Assembly (NCBI RefSeq): GCF_900107095.1
Contig: NZ_FNOR01000001.1
Span: 62,001 to 126,000, forward strand
Length of the DNA stretch: 64,000 nt
DNA from: Collimonas sp. OK242
GTDB lineage: Bacteria; Pseudomonadota; Gammaproteobacteria; Burkholderiales; Burkholderiaceae_D
Direction: 5' to 3'
Shown here: positions 24,799 through 32,430 of the stretch, one piece after another
Layout of the letters: the number at the start of each line of letters is the position of its first letter
How positions within the stretch are numbered: position 1 is the stretch's first letter
The notes under the pieces: model-generated
What the model was told of the DNA's origin: nothing
The model's input: the letters and a program-made list of their open reading frames with translations, nothing else
Database searches by the model: none
Program-made: the position numbers and the translations under genes

Positions 24799-26934
24799 TC
24801 ATTGCACCGTCACGTAGTAGCTCGTAGCATCCTGCCCGCCTACCAAAGTAACGCCGTTGCCGCTGATGCTGGAGAAGCCGCCGCTGACGCCGCCCGCGGC
24901 CTGCACCACCACGTAGCGGCTCCCTTGCGCCGGCGTCGCAGCGAAATTGAGCGTCAAGCTGCCGGACAGAAACGCCTGTCCGCCGGCCTTGAGCTGATCG
25001 CTGACGCTGCCGATCGACAATGTGAGATTGCCGCTCGCAGTCTGCGTGTAGTTGCCGCTGACGGTGATCGCATGCTGGCTGCCGGCGGTCGCCAGTGTTG
25101 CGCCGTTGCTGACGCTGCCACTGCCTAGTGCGGTGGCGCTGGCTACGTTCAGTGTGCCGCCGCTGATCGTGGTGCCGCCGCTGTAGCTGTTGGCGCCCGC
25201 CAGGGTGGTGCTGGCGGCGCCGGCCTGCTTGACCGCACCGCTGCCGCTGATGTTCGACAAGGTGATGGCGGTCGATGTGTTGGCGATAATCAGCGTGCCG
25301 TTGTCGACGATGGCGTTGCTCAGGCTGCCGTTGGCCGATTCGGCGGTCAGCAGGCTGCTGTCCCCGGTGTAGGTCGCCAGCGTGGTCTTGCGCGTGATAG
25401 CGCCATTCGGTTCGGCTGCTGTCGGCGCACCCACGGTCGCCAGCACCGCACTGACCGGCGCACCGTTGCCGATCTGCAGCGTGGCGCCGGCGCCGATGGT
25501 GGTAATGCCGTTGTAGTTCTGCGGCATGGTCAGTATCGCGTAGTTGCCCGCGGTGGCGGCGATGGTCAGATTGCCGGTTCCGGTCGAGCCGTCGGCGTGC
25601 GGGCCGCCGCCTCCTCCTGTAATACTCACGTTGCAGCTGTACCTGCCGTTGTAATCGAACACCAGGGTCGAGCCTCTGTGCAAATTGATATAGGCATTTT
25701 TTACAGAGGAATCGGGCGCAGCGGGCGATGGCGCCGAAGGCAGGAAGAACTGATTATTTGTGCCGTCGCCCCATTGGGTCGTGCCGCCCTCGATGTTGAT
25801 GCCGCGGAAACTGGAATTATGACCTCCGGTAGGGCTGCCTGAGACATTCTGCACCAGCATGGTGTTCAAGCTGGGATCGCTCAAGGACGGCTTGAGCTGG
25901 TCGCCGCTGTTGCTGTAGCTGTAGACGCCGGAAAAAATCACCAGGCCGGAGTTGGTGTTGATATCGTCGCCGTAATGGCTTTCCCAGATGGTTTTAGGAT
26001 ACTTCAGCTGGTGGGCCGCGGTATCGCCGAACAAGCCCTCCGGGGCCGCCGTGATGAACGACTCGTTGCTGAAAATGGTCGCATTCGGCATCGAGAAGAT
26101 GACATGGTCGACGCCGAAATAACCGCCATAGAGCTGCGAGTACACGCCGCTGAACGGATTGTCGCCGACGAAGCGGACAGTACCGCCGGTGGAGCCGATG
26201 GGGGGGCGCCGGATGACGCCGCTACCGCTCAGGATACCCATGTTCAGTGCCGGACCGGATTCCAGGACCAGGGTGCCGTCGATCTGGAAATTGTCGAGAT
26301 TGATCGTGGTGCCGGCAGTGTTTGGAATATAGCTGCCGATGCTGCCCCCGGTCGATGAAGGCGTGCCCAGTTGCAATGTGGCGCCGGCATTGACGATCAC
26401 TGCCGGCGGATTGGGATTGTGGATGACCCAATAATGCACGTGGTTGGGATCGAAGGGGCTCTTGGTTTGCGTGGCGGTTTCGGTTTGCTGCGAGGCCGGC
26501 AGCGTGAAATTGCTGTCAGCGGTGAGCACCAGGGTGCCTGCGCCGCCGGGGGCGCGCACCGTGAGCGTGCCGGTGCCGGAGATGACGCCGCTGTATGTGG
26601 TTGTTCCGGCGGGGATGTTGACGACAGAATCGCCATTGAGAACGATGTTCTGGTCGGCCAGGATCGACGCGCTGATGTCGATCAGCGCTACCGTTGTCAC
26701 CGGCGTAGTGGTCGAACCGGTGGTGCTGGTGTCGCTTGTGTTAGTGGCAGTGCTGCCGCTCGAAGTGCTTGAATTGCTGTCGGTCGCGGTGCTGGTCGTG
26801 GTGGCCTGTGTCGCCGGATTGGCGGTATTCGCTGTGTTGCCGCTGCTGTCGCTGCTGTCGCCGCCTCCGCAAGCGCTCAGCGTCGAGATCAAGGCAGCAG
26901 CGATCAGCGGCGGAATATGGATTTTAATTTTCAT
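24799..26934 (-). CDS. Lipoprotein with autotransporter-type PATR repeats but no barrel
   Basis: 711 residues. A lipoprotein signal ends LSAC/GGG with the lipidated Cys at 22. A Ser/Thr/Asn low-complexity linker (DSSDSSGNTANTANPAT and following) leads to a beta-helix-like body, with two or more PATR repeats near the C terminus (ANSYSGGTTISGGTLNVASA). It ends GGQDATSYYVTVQ, without any membrane barrel. It precedes the autotransporter gene on the same strand, separated by 155 bp. Lipid anchoring plus a similar passenger suggests a surface or periplasmic partner of that protein; whether it reaches the outer leaflet is not visible. Promoter P5 lies about 280 bases upstream. Confidence 0.85.
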   Translation of the reverse strand: MKIKIHIPPLIAAALISTLSACGGGDSSDSSGNTANTANPATQATTTSTATDSNSSTSSGSTATNTSDTSTTGSTTTPVTTVALIDISASILADQNIVLNGDSVVNIPAGTTTYSGVISGTGTLTVRAPGGAGTLVLTADSNFTLPASQQTETATQTKSPFDPNHVHYWVIHNPNPPAVIVNAGATLQLGTPSSTGGSIGSYIPNTAGTTINLDNFQIDGTLVLESGPALNMGILSGSGVIRRPPIGSTGGTVRFVGDNPFSGVYSQLYGGYFGVDHVIFSMPNATIFSNESFITAAPEGLFGDTAAHQLKYPKTIWESHYGDDINTNSGLVIFSGVYSYSNSGDQLKPSLSDPSLNTMLVQNVSGSPTGGHNSSFRGINIEGGTTQWGDGTNNQFFLPSAPSPAAPDSSVKNAYINLHRGSTLVFDYNGRYSCNVSITGGGGGPHADGSTGTGNLTIAATAGNYAILTMPQNYNGITTIGAGATLQIGNGAPVSAVLATVGAPTAAEPNGAITRKTTLATYTGDSSLLTAESANGSLSNAIVDNGTLIIANTSTAITLSNISGSGAVKQAGAASTTLAGANSYSGGTTISGGTLNVASATALGSGSVSNGATLATAGSQHAITVSGNYTQTASGNLTLSIGSVSDQLKAGGQAFLSGSLTLNFAATPAQGSRYVVVQAAGGVSGGFSSISGNGVTLVGGQDATSYYVTVQ

Positions 26935-27084
26935 GACTTATGAGTGGGATGAAATTGACATCTCGGTCTGAGCACGGATCGTGCCTGACAAAAATGGGCA
27001 GGTTGCCACGGTGAGAAGAGAGGGAAGGGCAATTGAAATCCATAATTTCGGCACATCAATTCAGGAATTTTCCGTCTTAGGCAA

Positions 27085-27209
27085 TCATCGTCATGTCGAC
27101 ATATTTCGAGCCGCTATGGCTGCTGCCTGAAAGATTGACATCGAAGCCGCCGCCGACATGCTTTATTGGAGCGCCTCATATTAATGCTGGCAATGTTGCC
27201 TTTTGACAT
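27085..27209 (-). pseudogene. Possible frameshifted small ORF in the leader between P5 and the lipoprotein gene
   Basis: From ATG 27209 the minus strand reads MSKGNIASINMRRSNKA, then loses the pattern. The adjoining frame reads HVGGGFDVNLSGSSHSGSKY followed by VDMTMIA and a stop. Joined by a single frameshift, the two halves look like one compact peptide. There is no clear ribosome-binding site, and the ATG lies at the predicted transcription start of P5, so this may be chance. The rest of 26935-27213 shows no gene. Confidence 0.2.
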
Positions 27210-27213
27210 AGGA

Positions 27214-27268
27214 AGAGTAATCAATATTGTTCAAATTCCCGATAAGGAAATCTTGATTTTTGTGTAGG
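27214..27268 (-). promoter_or_regulatory. Shared-architecture promoter P5, upstream of the PATR lipoprotein
   Basis: Read on the minus strand: CCTACA (27268-27263), six bases, TCAAGATTTCCTTA (27256-27243), 23 bases, then TACTCT (27219-27214) as -10. This is the only one of the five promoters on the minus strand, and its spacing is exactly conserved. The leader to the lipoprotein ATG would be about 270 bases. Confidence 0.6.
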
Positions 27269-27387
27269 GAAAGCGGAAGAGGGGCCATCAGAAGTTAATT
27301 GGATGCAATCTAACCTTGCGCCGCTAATCCGAGTTACTGCTCGCAAATTGAGGGCGTCCATATATGAACCCCTCGGGCTGGACCAAG

Positions 27388-27496
27388 GCCAAGCGGCGGC
27401 GCGGTGCTTGCCACGCCACGAAGCAGACGGAAGCGCAAGGATGCAACCTGCGAACAAAGTCCAGGCGACTGTATGTGCAACCTTGATCGCCTTGAG
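27388..27496 (-). pseudogene. 5' remnant of a small membrane-protein gene
   Basis: The minus strand reads LKAIKVAHTVAWTLFAGC, then ILALPSASWRGKHRAAAW. This matches my recollection of the N terminus of a conserved small integral membrane protein whose usual form begins MKAIK.VHT and has two or more TM segments. Here the start codon is CTC instead of ATG. After AAAW the reading frame shifts and homology stops, so about two thirds of the gene is missing. I infer a decayed fragment; the family call is from memory and needs a search. Confidence 0.4.
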
Positions 27497-27569
27497 AGCG
27501 GCAGAGCGCGCCGCAGTGAGCGTTTACAATTGTGTAGCGATAACGCCTGGCGATTCTTTCCCGGATGGG

Positions 27570-27747
27570 CTAGGGCCTGTTAACATTCAATTTGGGAGTG
27601 CGAACGCGCGGCAGGCGTTGCGTGCCTAGGCGCAGCGACGCGACGTAGCGGTGCTACGGCAAGGAGCGGATGGCCGCCCCGTTCAACAACGGCATGCGAC
27701 GCCTGCCGCGCGTTCGCACTCCCAAATTGAATGTTAACAGGCCCTAG
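27570..27747. repeat. 178-bp palindromic element with 49-bp perfect inverted arms
   Basis: The left arm (27570-27618, beginning CTAGGGCCTGTTAACATT) and right arm (27699-27747) are perfect reverse complements over 49 bp. A further 8 bp on each side pair with two mismatches. The centre contains a smaller hairpin, CGTAGC-GGT-GCTACG. No transposase is inside, so a non-autonomous mobile or REP/MITE-like element is likely. Its right arm supplies the last codons and the TAA stop of the DUF6544 gene at 27734-28621, and the gene remnant at 27388-27496 lies to its left, both consistent with insertion-linked damage. It could also act as a bidirectional terminator. Confidence 0.8.
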
Positions 27748-28621
27748 AACTTGGGAACTCATACGCTATTGAGGTGATTGTCCCGCGCCAGTAAGGCTTG
27801 CGCCCATCAGGGCGCAGCCATGACGCCTCAGCAGTAAGCGCTACCATCATGCCGTCGCGTTCCTGGTAGTTCGACATGCGCCCCTCCCAAGGTGTGGGAA
27901 CGACGATATTGTCCACCAGAGCGGCTCGCGCTTCGACGCGTACCGATTCAATCAGGCCGGCTTCGTTGAAGCTCACCAGCATCGTCGCACCGACTTTCCC
28001 ATCCACCAGGGTGGCGCTCGCAGAATGTTCATCGACCGCCTCCCAATGCACCCCCTGGCTTGGAAGCAAGGCAGTAGGATACCAGGCGGATTCAGCGAGG
28101 AATCGCACGAATTCGCCTTGGGCGAGATCGCGGGCGTCGATGTGGCCAGCCAGCGAGAATAGTCCAAGAATGGCGGGATTCAGAATGCCTTCGCCGTCCA
28201 CATAGGCGTCGTGAACGTAGACGGCGATGCCCGGCGCCATCGCAACGCGGGCATTCCAGACGAAGCCGGGCCTGCGAGTGACCACCCGCTGTTTTGAGGT
28301 GAAGGGTTTCCATTGCTCGCCGGCCGGATTCAGGTTGAAGGTACCGACATGTTCAACCGTCGCGGCGGCAATGATCGGCTGGCCATCCTTCAGTACGGAA
28401 CGGAAGTAGCGCTTGACCGGTGCCGGCAGACCTTCGAGTTCGTCCGCGTCGTACTGCGACGTTGTCGCCGGCAGGCGGTTGCCCTCAAGCCGGAACAATA
28501 GCGCACGCGTCGAGTCAGCCCAGCGTGCCGCGCCGTACGCGGCAAGGCCGGCCGCGATGGCGGTGATGGAGCCCACGGCAAGTCCCGCCCAGAATAATAT
28601 CCAGTTCACGGTGGTTTCCAT
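27734..28621 (-). CDS. DUF6544-family protein
   Basis: 295 residues. One N-terminal TM (about WILFWAGLAVGSITAIAAGL) is followed by a soluble domain with GLPAPVKRYFRSVLKDGQP, EQWKPFTSKQRVVTRRPGFV and AVYVHDAYVDGEG, which I assign to DUF6544. The biochemical role is unknown. The last four codons (SRAC) and the TAA lie within the right arm of the palindromic repeat at 27570-27747, so the native C terminus was probably replaced by the repeat. It lies 18 bases after the nitroreductase-like gene on the same strand and may be co-transcribed with it. Confidence 0.75.
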   Translation of the reverse strand: METTVNWILFWAGLAVGSITAIAAGLAAYGAARWADSTRALLFRLEGNRLPATTSQYDADELEGLPAPVKRYFRSVLKDGQPIIAAATVEHVGTFNLNPAGEQWKPFTSKQRVVTRRPGFVWNARVAMAPGIAVYVHDAYVDGEGILNPAILGLFSLAGHIDARDLAQGEFVRFLAESAWYPTALLPSQGVHWEAVDEHSASATLVDGKVGATMLVSFNEAGLIESVRVEARAALVDNIVVPTPWEGRMSNYQERDGMMVALTAEASWLRPDGRKPYWRGTITSIAYEFPSSRAC

Positions 28622-28639
28622 CTTCGATAATTGGCGGGA

Positions 28640-29734
28640 TCAGACCAGCACGGACTGAACCGGCCGCCGCATGGACCAGGGCAGTGCCGGCCCGCGACCA
28701 AATCGCACCACCAGATCCGGTCGCAGATGGCCCAGGCCAAGTGCCGCGGCGAACTGAGGTCGGATCGACCCGACTTCGACCGCTTGATTCAGGAATGCGT
28801 TGCGGATCCCCAGCGAAGTAGCTTGCAAAGCGAAGCGCTCATAGCAGCGTCCGGTTTCCACCCAATGCGCCTTGTCGTTGGCGTCAGAGACGAACACTGC
28901 AATGCCGGCCGAGTTGCGGATTTGCCGCGCGTAGCGTTCATTTTCAGACTTTGGCGTGAAGAACAGGCGCATCATTCGGCTACCCAGCCAACGCGGCATC
29001 GCTGGATTGCCCGACGAGCCGGAGAAGAGGCCGTCGCCGGTTCGGACGGCCTCATCATTGCTGAAACGAATCCAGGCCTTCAGTTCTTCGACGAACGCCG
29101 GATCATTCATTTGTGCAGTGTTTCCGGAGACCACATATTCCAGAACCTTCTCCATGGCCGAACGCTCTGTAAGCAGCAGCACGGCTACGCCATTGCCGCG
29201 GGCTGCTTGTTCGAGCAGGCGGAGTTCTTCCATGGAAAGCGGTTTGCCATCGTAGTCACCACGGGTGCATTGCCGTTCGGTAATTGCCTGGAACAAAGGC
29301 GACGCTAGCGCTTTTGTCGCATCGAGACTGATTGAAACCGTGCCCATGCCGCTTGCATTGAATTTGGCGTTAGCCTTGAGACCATAGGCGAGTGCCGCGT
29401 GCATAAGGTTCTCTGTTGCACAACCCAGCGAAACAAACATGTGATGGTCATCCGGATCGACAACCGGACAGCGCCGCGCAAGGTCGGGCTCGATCGTGAT
29501 GAGATTGCCCTGTGCGCGAAATTTCCAGCACTGGGTGTTGTGGCTCGACGGGGCCAGCGTCGCATAGCGCACCAGTTCGTGCAGCAGCACAGAGCGGTCG
29601 CCGGTGTTCATTAAGCCAGGACGCCGGAGGCTGCGAGCGGCCTCCTCATGGCCGGCCCCGGACGAACAAGCAATGAGCGTGGAAGAGGTTGTCGCCAACG
29701 CGGTCGCGCCCAAAATAAAATGTCTGCGTATCAA
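28640..29734 (-). CDS. Acg-type nitroreductase-family protein with export signal
   Basis: 364 residues from a TTG at 29734; the next residues IRRHFILGATALATTSS look like a Tat-type leader, with a lipobox-like TLIAC (Cys 23). The body has the NADH:FMN nitroreductase fold of the Acg subgroup: YATLAPSSHNTQCWKFR, PDDHHMFVSLGCATENLMHA, AGIAVFVSDANDKAHWVETG and a C-terminal FGRGPALPWSMRRPV. Acg-like proteins may bind flavin without being classical reductases. Substrate unknown. A decapping of the start codon cannot be excluded, because the ribosome-binding site is weak. Confidence 0.8.
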   Translation of the reverse strand: MIRRHFILGATALATTSSTLIACSSGAGHEEAARSLRRPGLMNTGDRSVLLHELVRYATLAPSSHNTQCWKFRAQGNLITIEPDLARRCPVVDPDDHHMFVSLGCATENLMHAALAYGLKANAKFNASGMGTVSISLDATKALASPLFQAITERQCTRGDYDGKPLSMEELRLLEQAARGNGVAVLLLTERSAMEKVLEYVVSGNTAQMNDPAFVEELKAWIRFSNDEAVRTGDGLFSGSSGNPAMPRWLGSRMMRLFFTPKSENERYARQIRNSAGIAVFVSDANDKAHWVETGRCYERFALQATSLGIRNAFLNQAVEVGSIRPQFAAALGLGHLRPDLVVRFGRGPALPWSMRRPVQSVLV

Positions 29735-30187
29735 AATGGGGTGCCCCCAAGGGGATGACGGGTATGCTGGTTTTATACACGATAAGCAATCCCGGTTTCA
29801 ACGTCCGTTGCGCACCCAACAGACGTTGAAACCGGATTTGCACGCACAGTATCTCACCTATAAAGGTCAGCGAGTCAATGTCCGGAGATACCCTGTCGAT
29901 CCATATCAACGGATGCTCTACGTTCAAGCTATGGCGCTGGTGGAAATAAGGTTTTCGGCAGTGGCAAGAGCCTGACGGCGATGTTGGGGCGCAAAGACTT
30001 GGGGAGCCGCCGTATCCGCTCTATGACGGAGGGCGACAGACGGTCCAATATTGAGTGCAGAATCGCCCTCGCAACTCATGCTGCATATAAAGCCATGTTT
30101 AGCCATTGGGGCTTGGCAACGGTAAATGGCGGGTCAATGGCGTATAGACATCGGGCTGACCGTTTAGTGAAGGACGCAGAATTTGGT
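29735..30187. other. Intergenic stretch without a supported gene
   Basis: About 450 bases lie between the nitroreductase start and the TetR gene end. Short open frames exist on both strands, but none has a ribosome-binding site or recognisable motif. It contains the perfect hairpin at 29792-29835. The stretch may be remnant DNA. Confidence 0.4.
29792..29835. repeat. Inverted repeat CCGGTTTCAACGTC / GACGTTGAAACCGG
   Basis: Perfect 14-bp arms with a 16-base loop, upstream of the nitroreductase gene. No T-tract follows, so a simple terminator is unlikely. It may be a large operator, an RNA hairpin or the remnant of an element. Confidence 0.55.
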
Positions 30188-30802
30188 TTAACTGTCTGGT
30201 GAAAAGGCGCTGATCGCCCGATCTACAATCGCGTTGGCCTGGGCCTTGAATTTATCGGGTTCCGCGCTTTTCTCAAGTAGCAGGGACGCTTCGCAAATCA
30301 TCGCGCCAATCATGCGAGCGGCTAGATAGACATTTTCCACATCAAATTTACCGGCTCTGTGCAGTTCGCGCAAACCGGCAATCAGCATGCCATAGGGATA
30401 GGCCTCACCTATTTCCCGGCAGAGCGCGCTGCCCAGCACGGCCGGCGCTTCTTGTATCACTAAGCGGCGATAGGACGGCTCCGAACATATTTCCAAGAAG
30501 GCGGCTGCACCTGCACGCAACTGTCCACGCGTATCCTTTTCCATGCGAGCGCTTTCCTGCAATCTGGCGGCAGCCTGTTGCTGCAACAACCTCACTATGG
30601 CTTCGAACAAGGCTCGCTTGTCTTCGAAGTGATGATAGAACGCTCCCCTGGTCACCCGCGCAGCGCGCGCAACGACCTCAATCCCAGTCTGCTGATAACC
30701 CTTGTCAGTAAATATTTCAATGGCAGTATCCAGCAGGGCCGCGTGCGTCGCACCTGCATATTCTTCGCGGCGGCTTTTCTGGGGGATAGGAGAAATAGGC
30801 AT
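30188..30802 (-). CDS. TetR/AcrR-family transcriptional regulator
   Basis: 204 residues. The N-terminal HTH reads ALLDTAIEIFTDKGYQQTGI, then EVVARAARVTRGAFYHHFED, the classical TetR signature with YHHF before K. The C-terminal ligand domain is of the common TetR_C type, with a Cys/Glu-rich middle (LEICSEPSYRRLVIQEAPAV). It is divergent from the NTF2-like gene at 30936. The inverted repeat at 30858-30872 lies between them and suits a TetR operator, so repression of itself and of its neighbour is inferred. Confidence 0.92.
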   Translation of the reverse strand: MPISPIPQKSRREEYAGATHAALLDTAIEIFTDKGYQQTGIEVVARAARVTRGAFYHHFEDKRALFEAIVRLLQQQAAARLQESARMEKDTRGQLRAGAAAFLEICSEPSYRRLVIQEAPAVLGSALCREIGEAYPYGMLIAGLRELHRAGKFDVENVYLAARMIGAMICEASLLLEKSAEPDKFKAQANAIVDRAISAFSPDS

Positions 30803-30857
30803 CGAATTATTATAGTCCCAAATACCTCTTGTACTTTTACATTCTTGAAGTATATTG

Positions 30858-30872
30858 CATACACAGTGTATG
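30858..30872. promoter_or_regulatory. Candidate TetR operator CATACA-CAG-TGTATG
   Basis: A perfect 6-3-6 inverted repeat centred in the divergent gap, 56 bases upstream of the TetR start and 64 upstream of the NTF2-like start. The A/T-rich flanks (TATATT on the left) could hold overlapping promoters. Confidence 0.55.
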
Positions 30873-30935
30873 TGAAATCAACTTTACCTGAATTTTCACA
30901 TTTACTGTCATTTCTATTAACTACGAAAGCAAACC

Positions 30936-31400
30936 ATGAGTACTTCAGTCCCAGCCTTAGCAGCAAACAAATATATCGCCCCCAACGCCAGCCAACTGGC
31001 GCAGGCGCAAAAAGTGGTCGCCCGCTTTGCCGAGAAGTGGGACAAGCCAGATGCCGACGGCCTGCGTGAGTTGATGCATTCCGACACGCAAAACCTCATA
31101 CCGCCAATGACCCAACCGGCCGACCGCGAAGGCGTGGTCGAGCATTTCCGGCAGATTTTCAAGCAATTGCCGGACTTGCGCCTGGACGTTGATCGTTGGG
31201 CGCCTACTGGCGATATCGTCATGGTGGAGTGGACTGCGACAGCCACCGTCGCCGGCAAGCTGCTGAGTTGGAGCGGCATAGACCGTTTCCGCATCCGCGG
31301 CGACCGCATGGATCAGGGTATGGTTTATTGGGATACACGTCGACTGGCCGAAATGATGGCAGCTGCGGCGCAGGCTGCGAACCCTGAGAAGAGCCGGTGA
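30936..31400 (+). CDS. SnoaL/NTF2-like domain protein
   Basis: 154 residues. After a short N terminus, the segment AQKVVARFAEKWDKPDADGL, then RELMHSDTQNLIPPMTQPAD, VEHFRQIFKQLPDLRLDVDR and DIVMVEWTATATVAGK follows the cone-shaped SnoaL-like fold. No signal peptide is present. Such proteins can be polyketide cyclases, isomerases or small ligand binders; the function here cannot be assigned. It is divergent from the TetR gene and probably its main target. Confidence 0.8.
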   Translation: MSTSVPALAANKYIAPNASQLAQAQKVVARFAEKWDKPDADGLRELMHSDTQNLIPPMTQPADREGVVEHFRQIFKQLPDLRLDVDRWAPTGDIVMVEWTATATVAGKLLSWSGIDRFRIRGDRMDQGMVYWDTRRLAEMMAAAAQAANPEKSR

Positions 31401-31516
31401 GCCGCTGTTAAGGCGGACGTCGCAGACAGACTCACAGTTTTAATCCGCATATTAAAACAGGAGCGATGTCTGCAAAGGTGAAGCCCAGCCGATTCCAGTG
31501 GAAATCGGTCCCCGAT

Positions 31517-32314
31517 TCAAACCCACATCATCAAGGTATTGGCGGTAGACTGCAGTACCGGCAGGCAGCGCGCGGTCGCTTCGGCTTTTGAACAACTGGA
31601 GATCATCATCGAGACGCTTAAAGCGCCGATCAAGGCGCCGCGGCGGCTCTTGATCGGCACGGAGATGCCGCGCAGCCCGATTTCATACTGGTTTTCGGTG
31701 ACGCCGAAACCATCTTCGCGGATGGCGATCAGCTCCCGGAACAACTGTTCCTTGTCGGTCACGGTCAGGTGGGTGTAGGCGACCAGGTCGATCCGGTCCA
31801 GATAGGCACGCAGCTCGGCGTCCGGCAAGGCCGACAGCAGTACCCGGCCGGCGGTCGAAGTGTAGGCCGGCAGACGCGTGCCGGGTTCGAAGCCGGTGGT
31901 CAGCAGCCGCGGCGCATTGACGCGGCTGACATAGACCACATCGTCGCCTTCCAGCACGGAATAATTGGTCGATTCCTGCAGTTGCAAGGTCAGCCGCTGC
32001 AGGAAGGGGACTATCGCGCGCGGCAGCCGCGCCGAATCCAGATAGGAACGTCCCAGGTTGAGCACCTTGGGCGTGAGCCAGAAACTGCGGCCGTCGGTTG
32101 CCGCCAGGCCGATATGCACCAGCGTCAATAAATAACGGCGCGCTGCGCTACGGCTGAGCGCTACTTTTTCCGCCAGCTCGCTCGCCGTCAGGCGCACCGT
32201 GTCGTCGTTGAAGGCAGTGATCACATCGATGCCCTTGATCAAGCCGTCGATCAGATCGCGCTTGGCGACTTCGACTTCCAGTAATTCAGGTTTTTTCACG
32301 CCAAATAACTCCAA
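31517..32314 (-). CDS. IclR-family regulator, PcaR/PobR-like
   Basis: 265 residues. The winged helix (LIKGIDVITAFNDDTVRLTA, then SELAEKVALSRSAARRYLLT) is followed by an IclR effector domain (EPGTRLPAYTSTAGRVLLSA, EIGLRGISVPIKSRRGALIG). IclR regulators of the PcaR/PobR type respond to protocatechuate, beta-ketoadipate or related aromatics. It is divergent from the quinate/shikimate catabolic operon starting at 32431. The imperfect palindrome at 32321-32351 sits between them. Ligand assignment is inferred from the genes it faces. Confidence 0.9.
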   Translation of the reverse strand: MELFGVKKPELLEVEVAKRDLIDGLIKGIDVITAFNDDTVRLTASELAEKVALSRSAARRYLLTLVHIGLAATDGRSFWLTPKVLNLGRSYLDSARLPRAIVPFLQRLTLQLQESTNYSVLEGDDVVYVSRVNAPRLLTTGFEPGTRLPAYTSTAGRVLLSALPDAELRAYLDRIDLVAYTHLTVTDKEQLFRELIAIREDGFGVTENQYEIGLRGISVPIKSRRGALIGALSVSMMISSCSKAEATARCLPVLQSTANTLMMWV

Positions 32315-32320
32315 GAATGC

Positions 32321-32351
32321 GCGTTAATCGCTCAATCTGCGCGATTAGCGC
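32321..32351. promoter_or_regulatory. Candidate IclR operator GCGTTAATCGC / GCGATTAGCGC
   Basis: Two 11-base arms with one mismatch and a 9-base spacer. It starts 7 bases upstream of the IclR start codon and lies 80 bases before the VOC gene. Position and symmetry fit an IclR dimer-of-dimers operator. Confidence 0.6.
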
Positions 32352-32430
32352 AATATTACACGTTTTCGGCACTGTTTTTCTCGATACGCCATTCCTATAC
32401 TTGGCCTGACTACTTCAGCCAAGGATCAGC

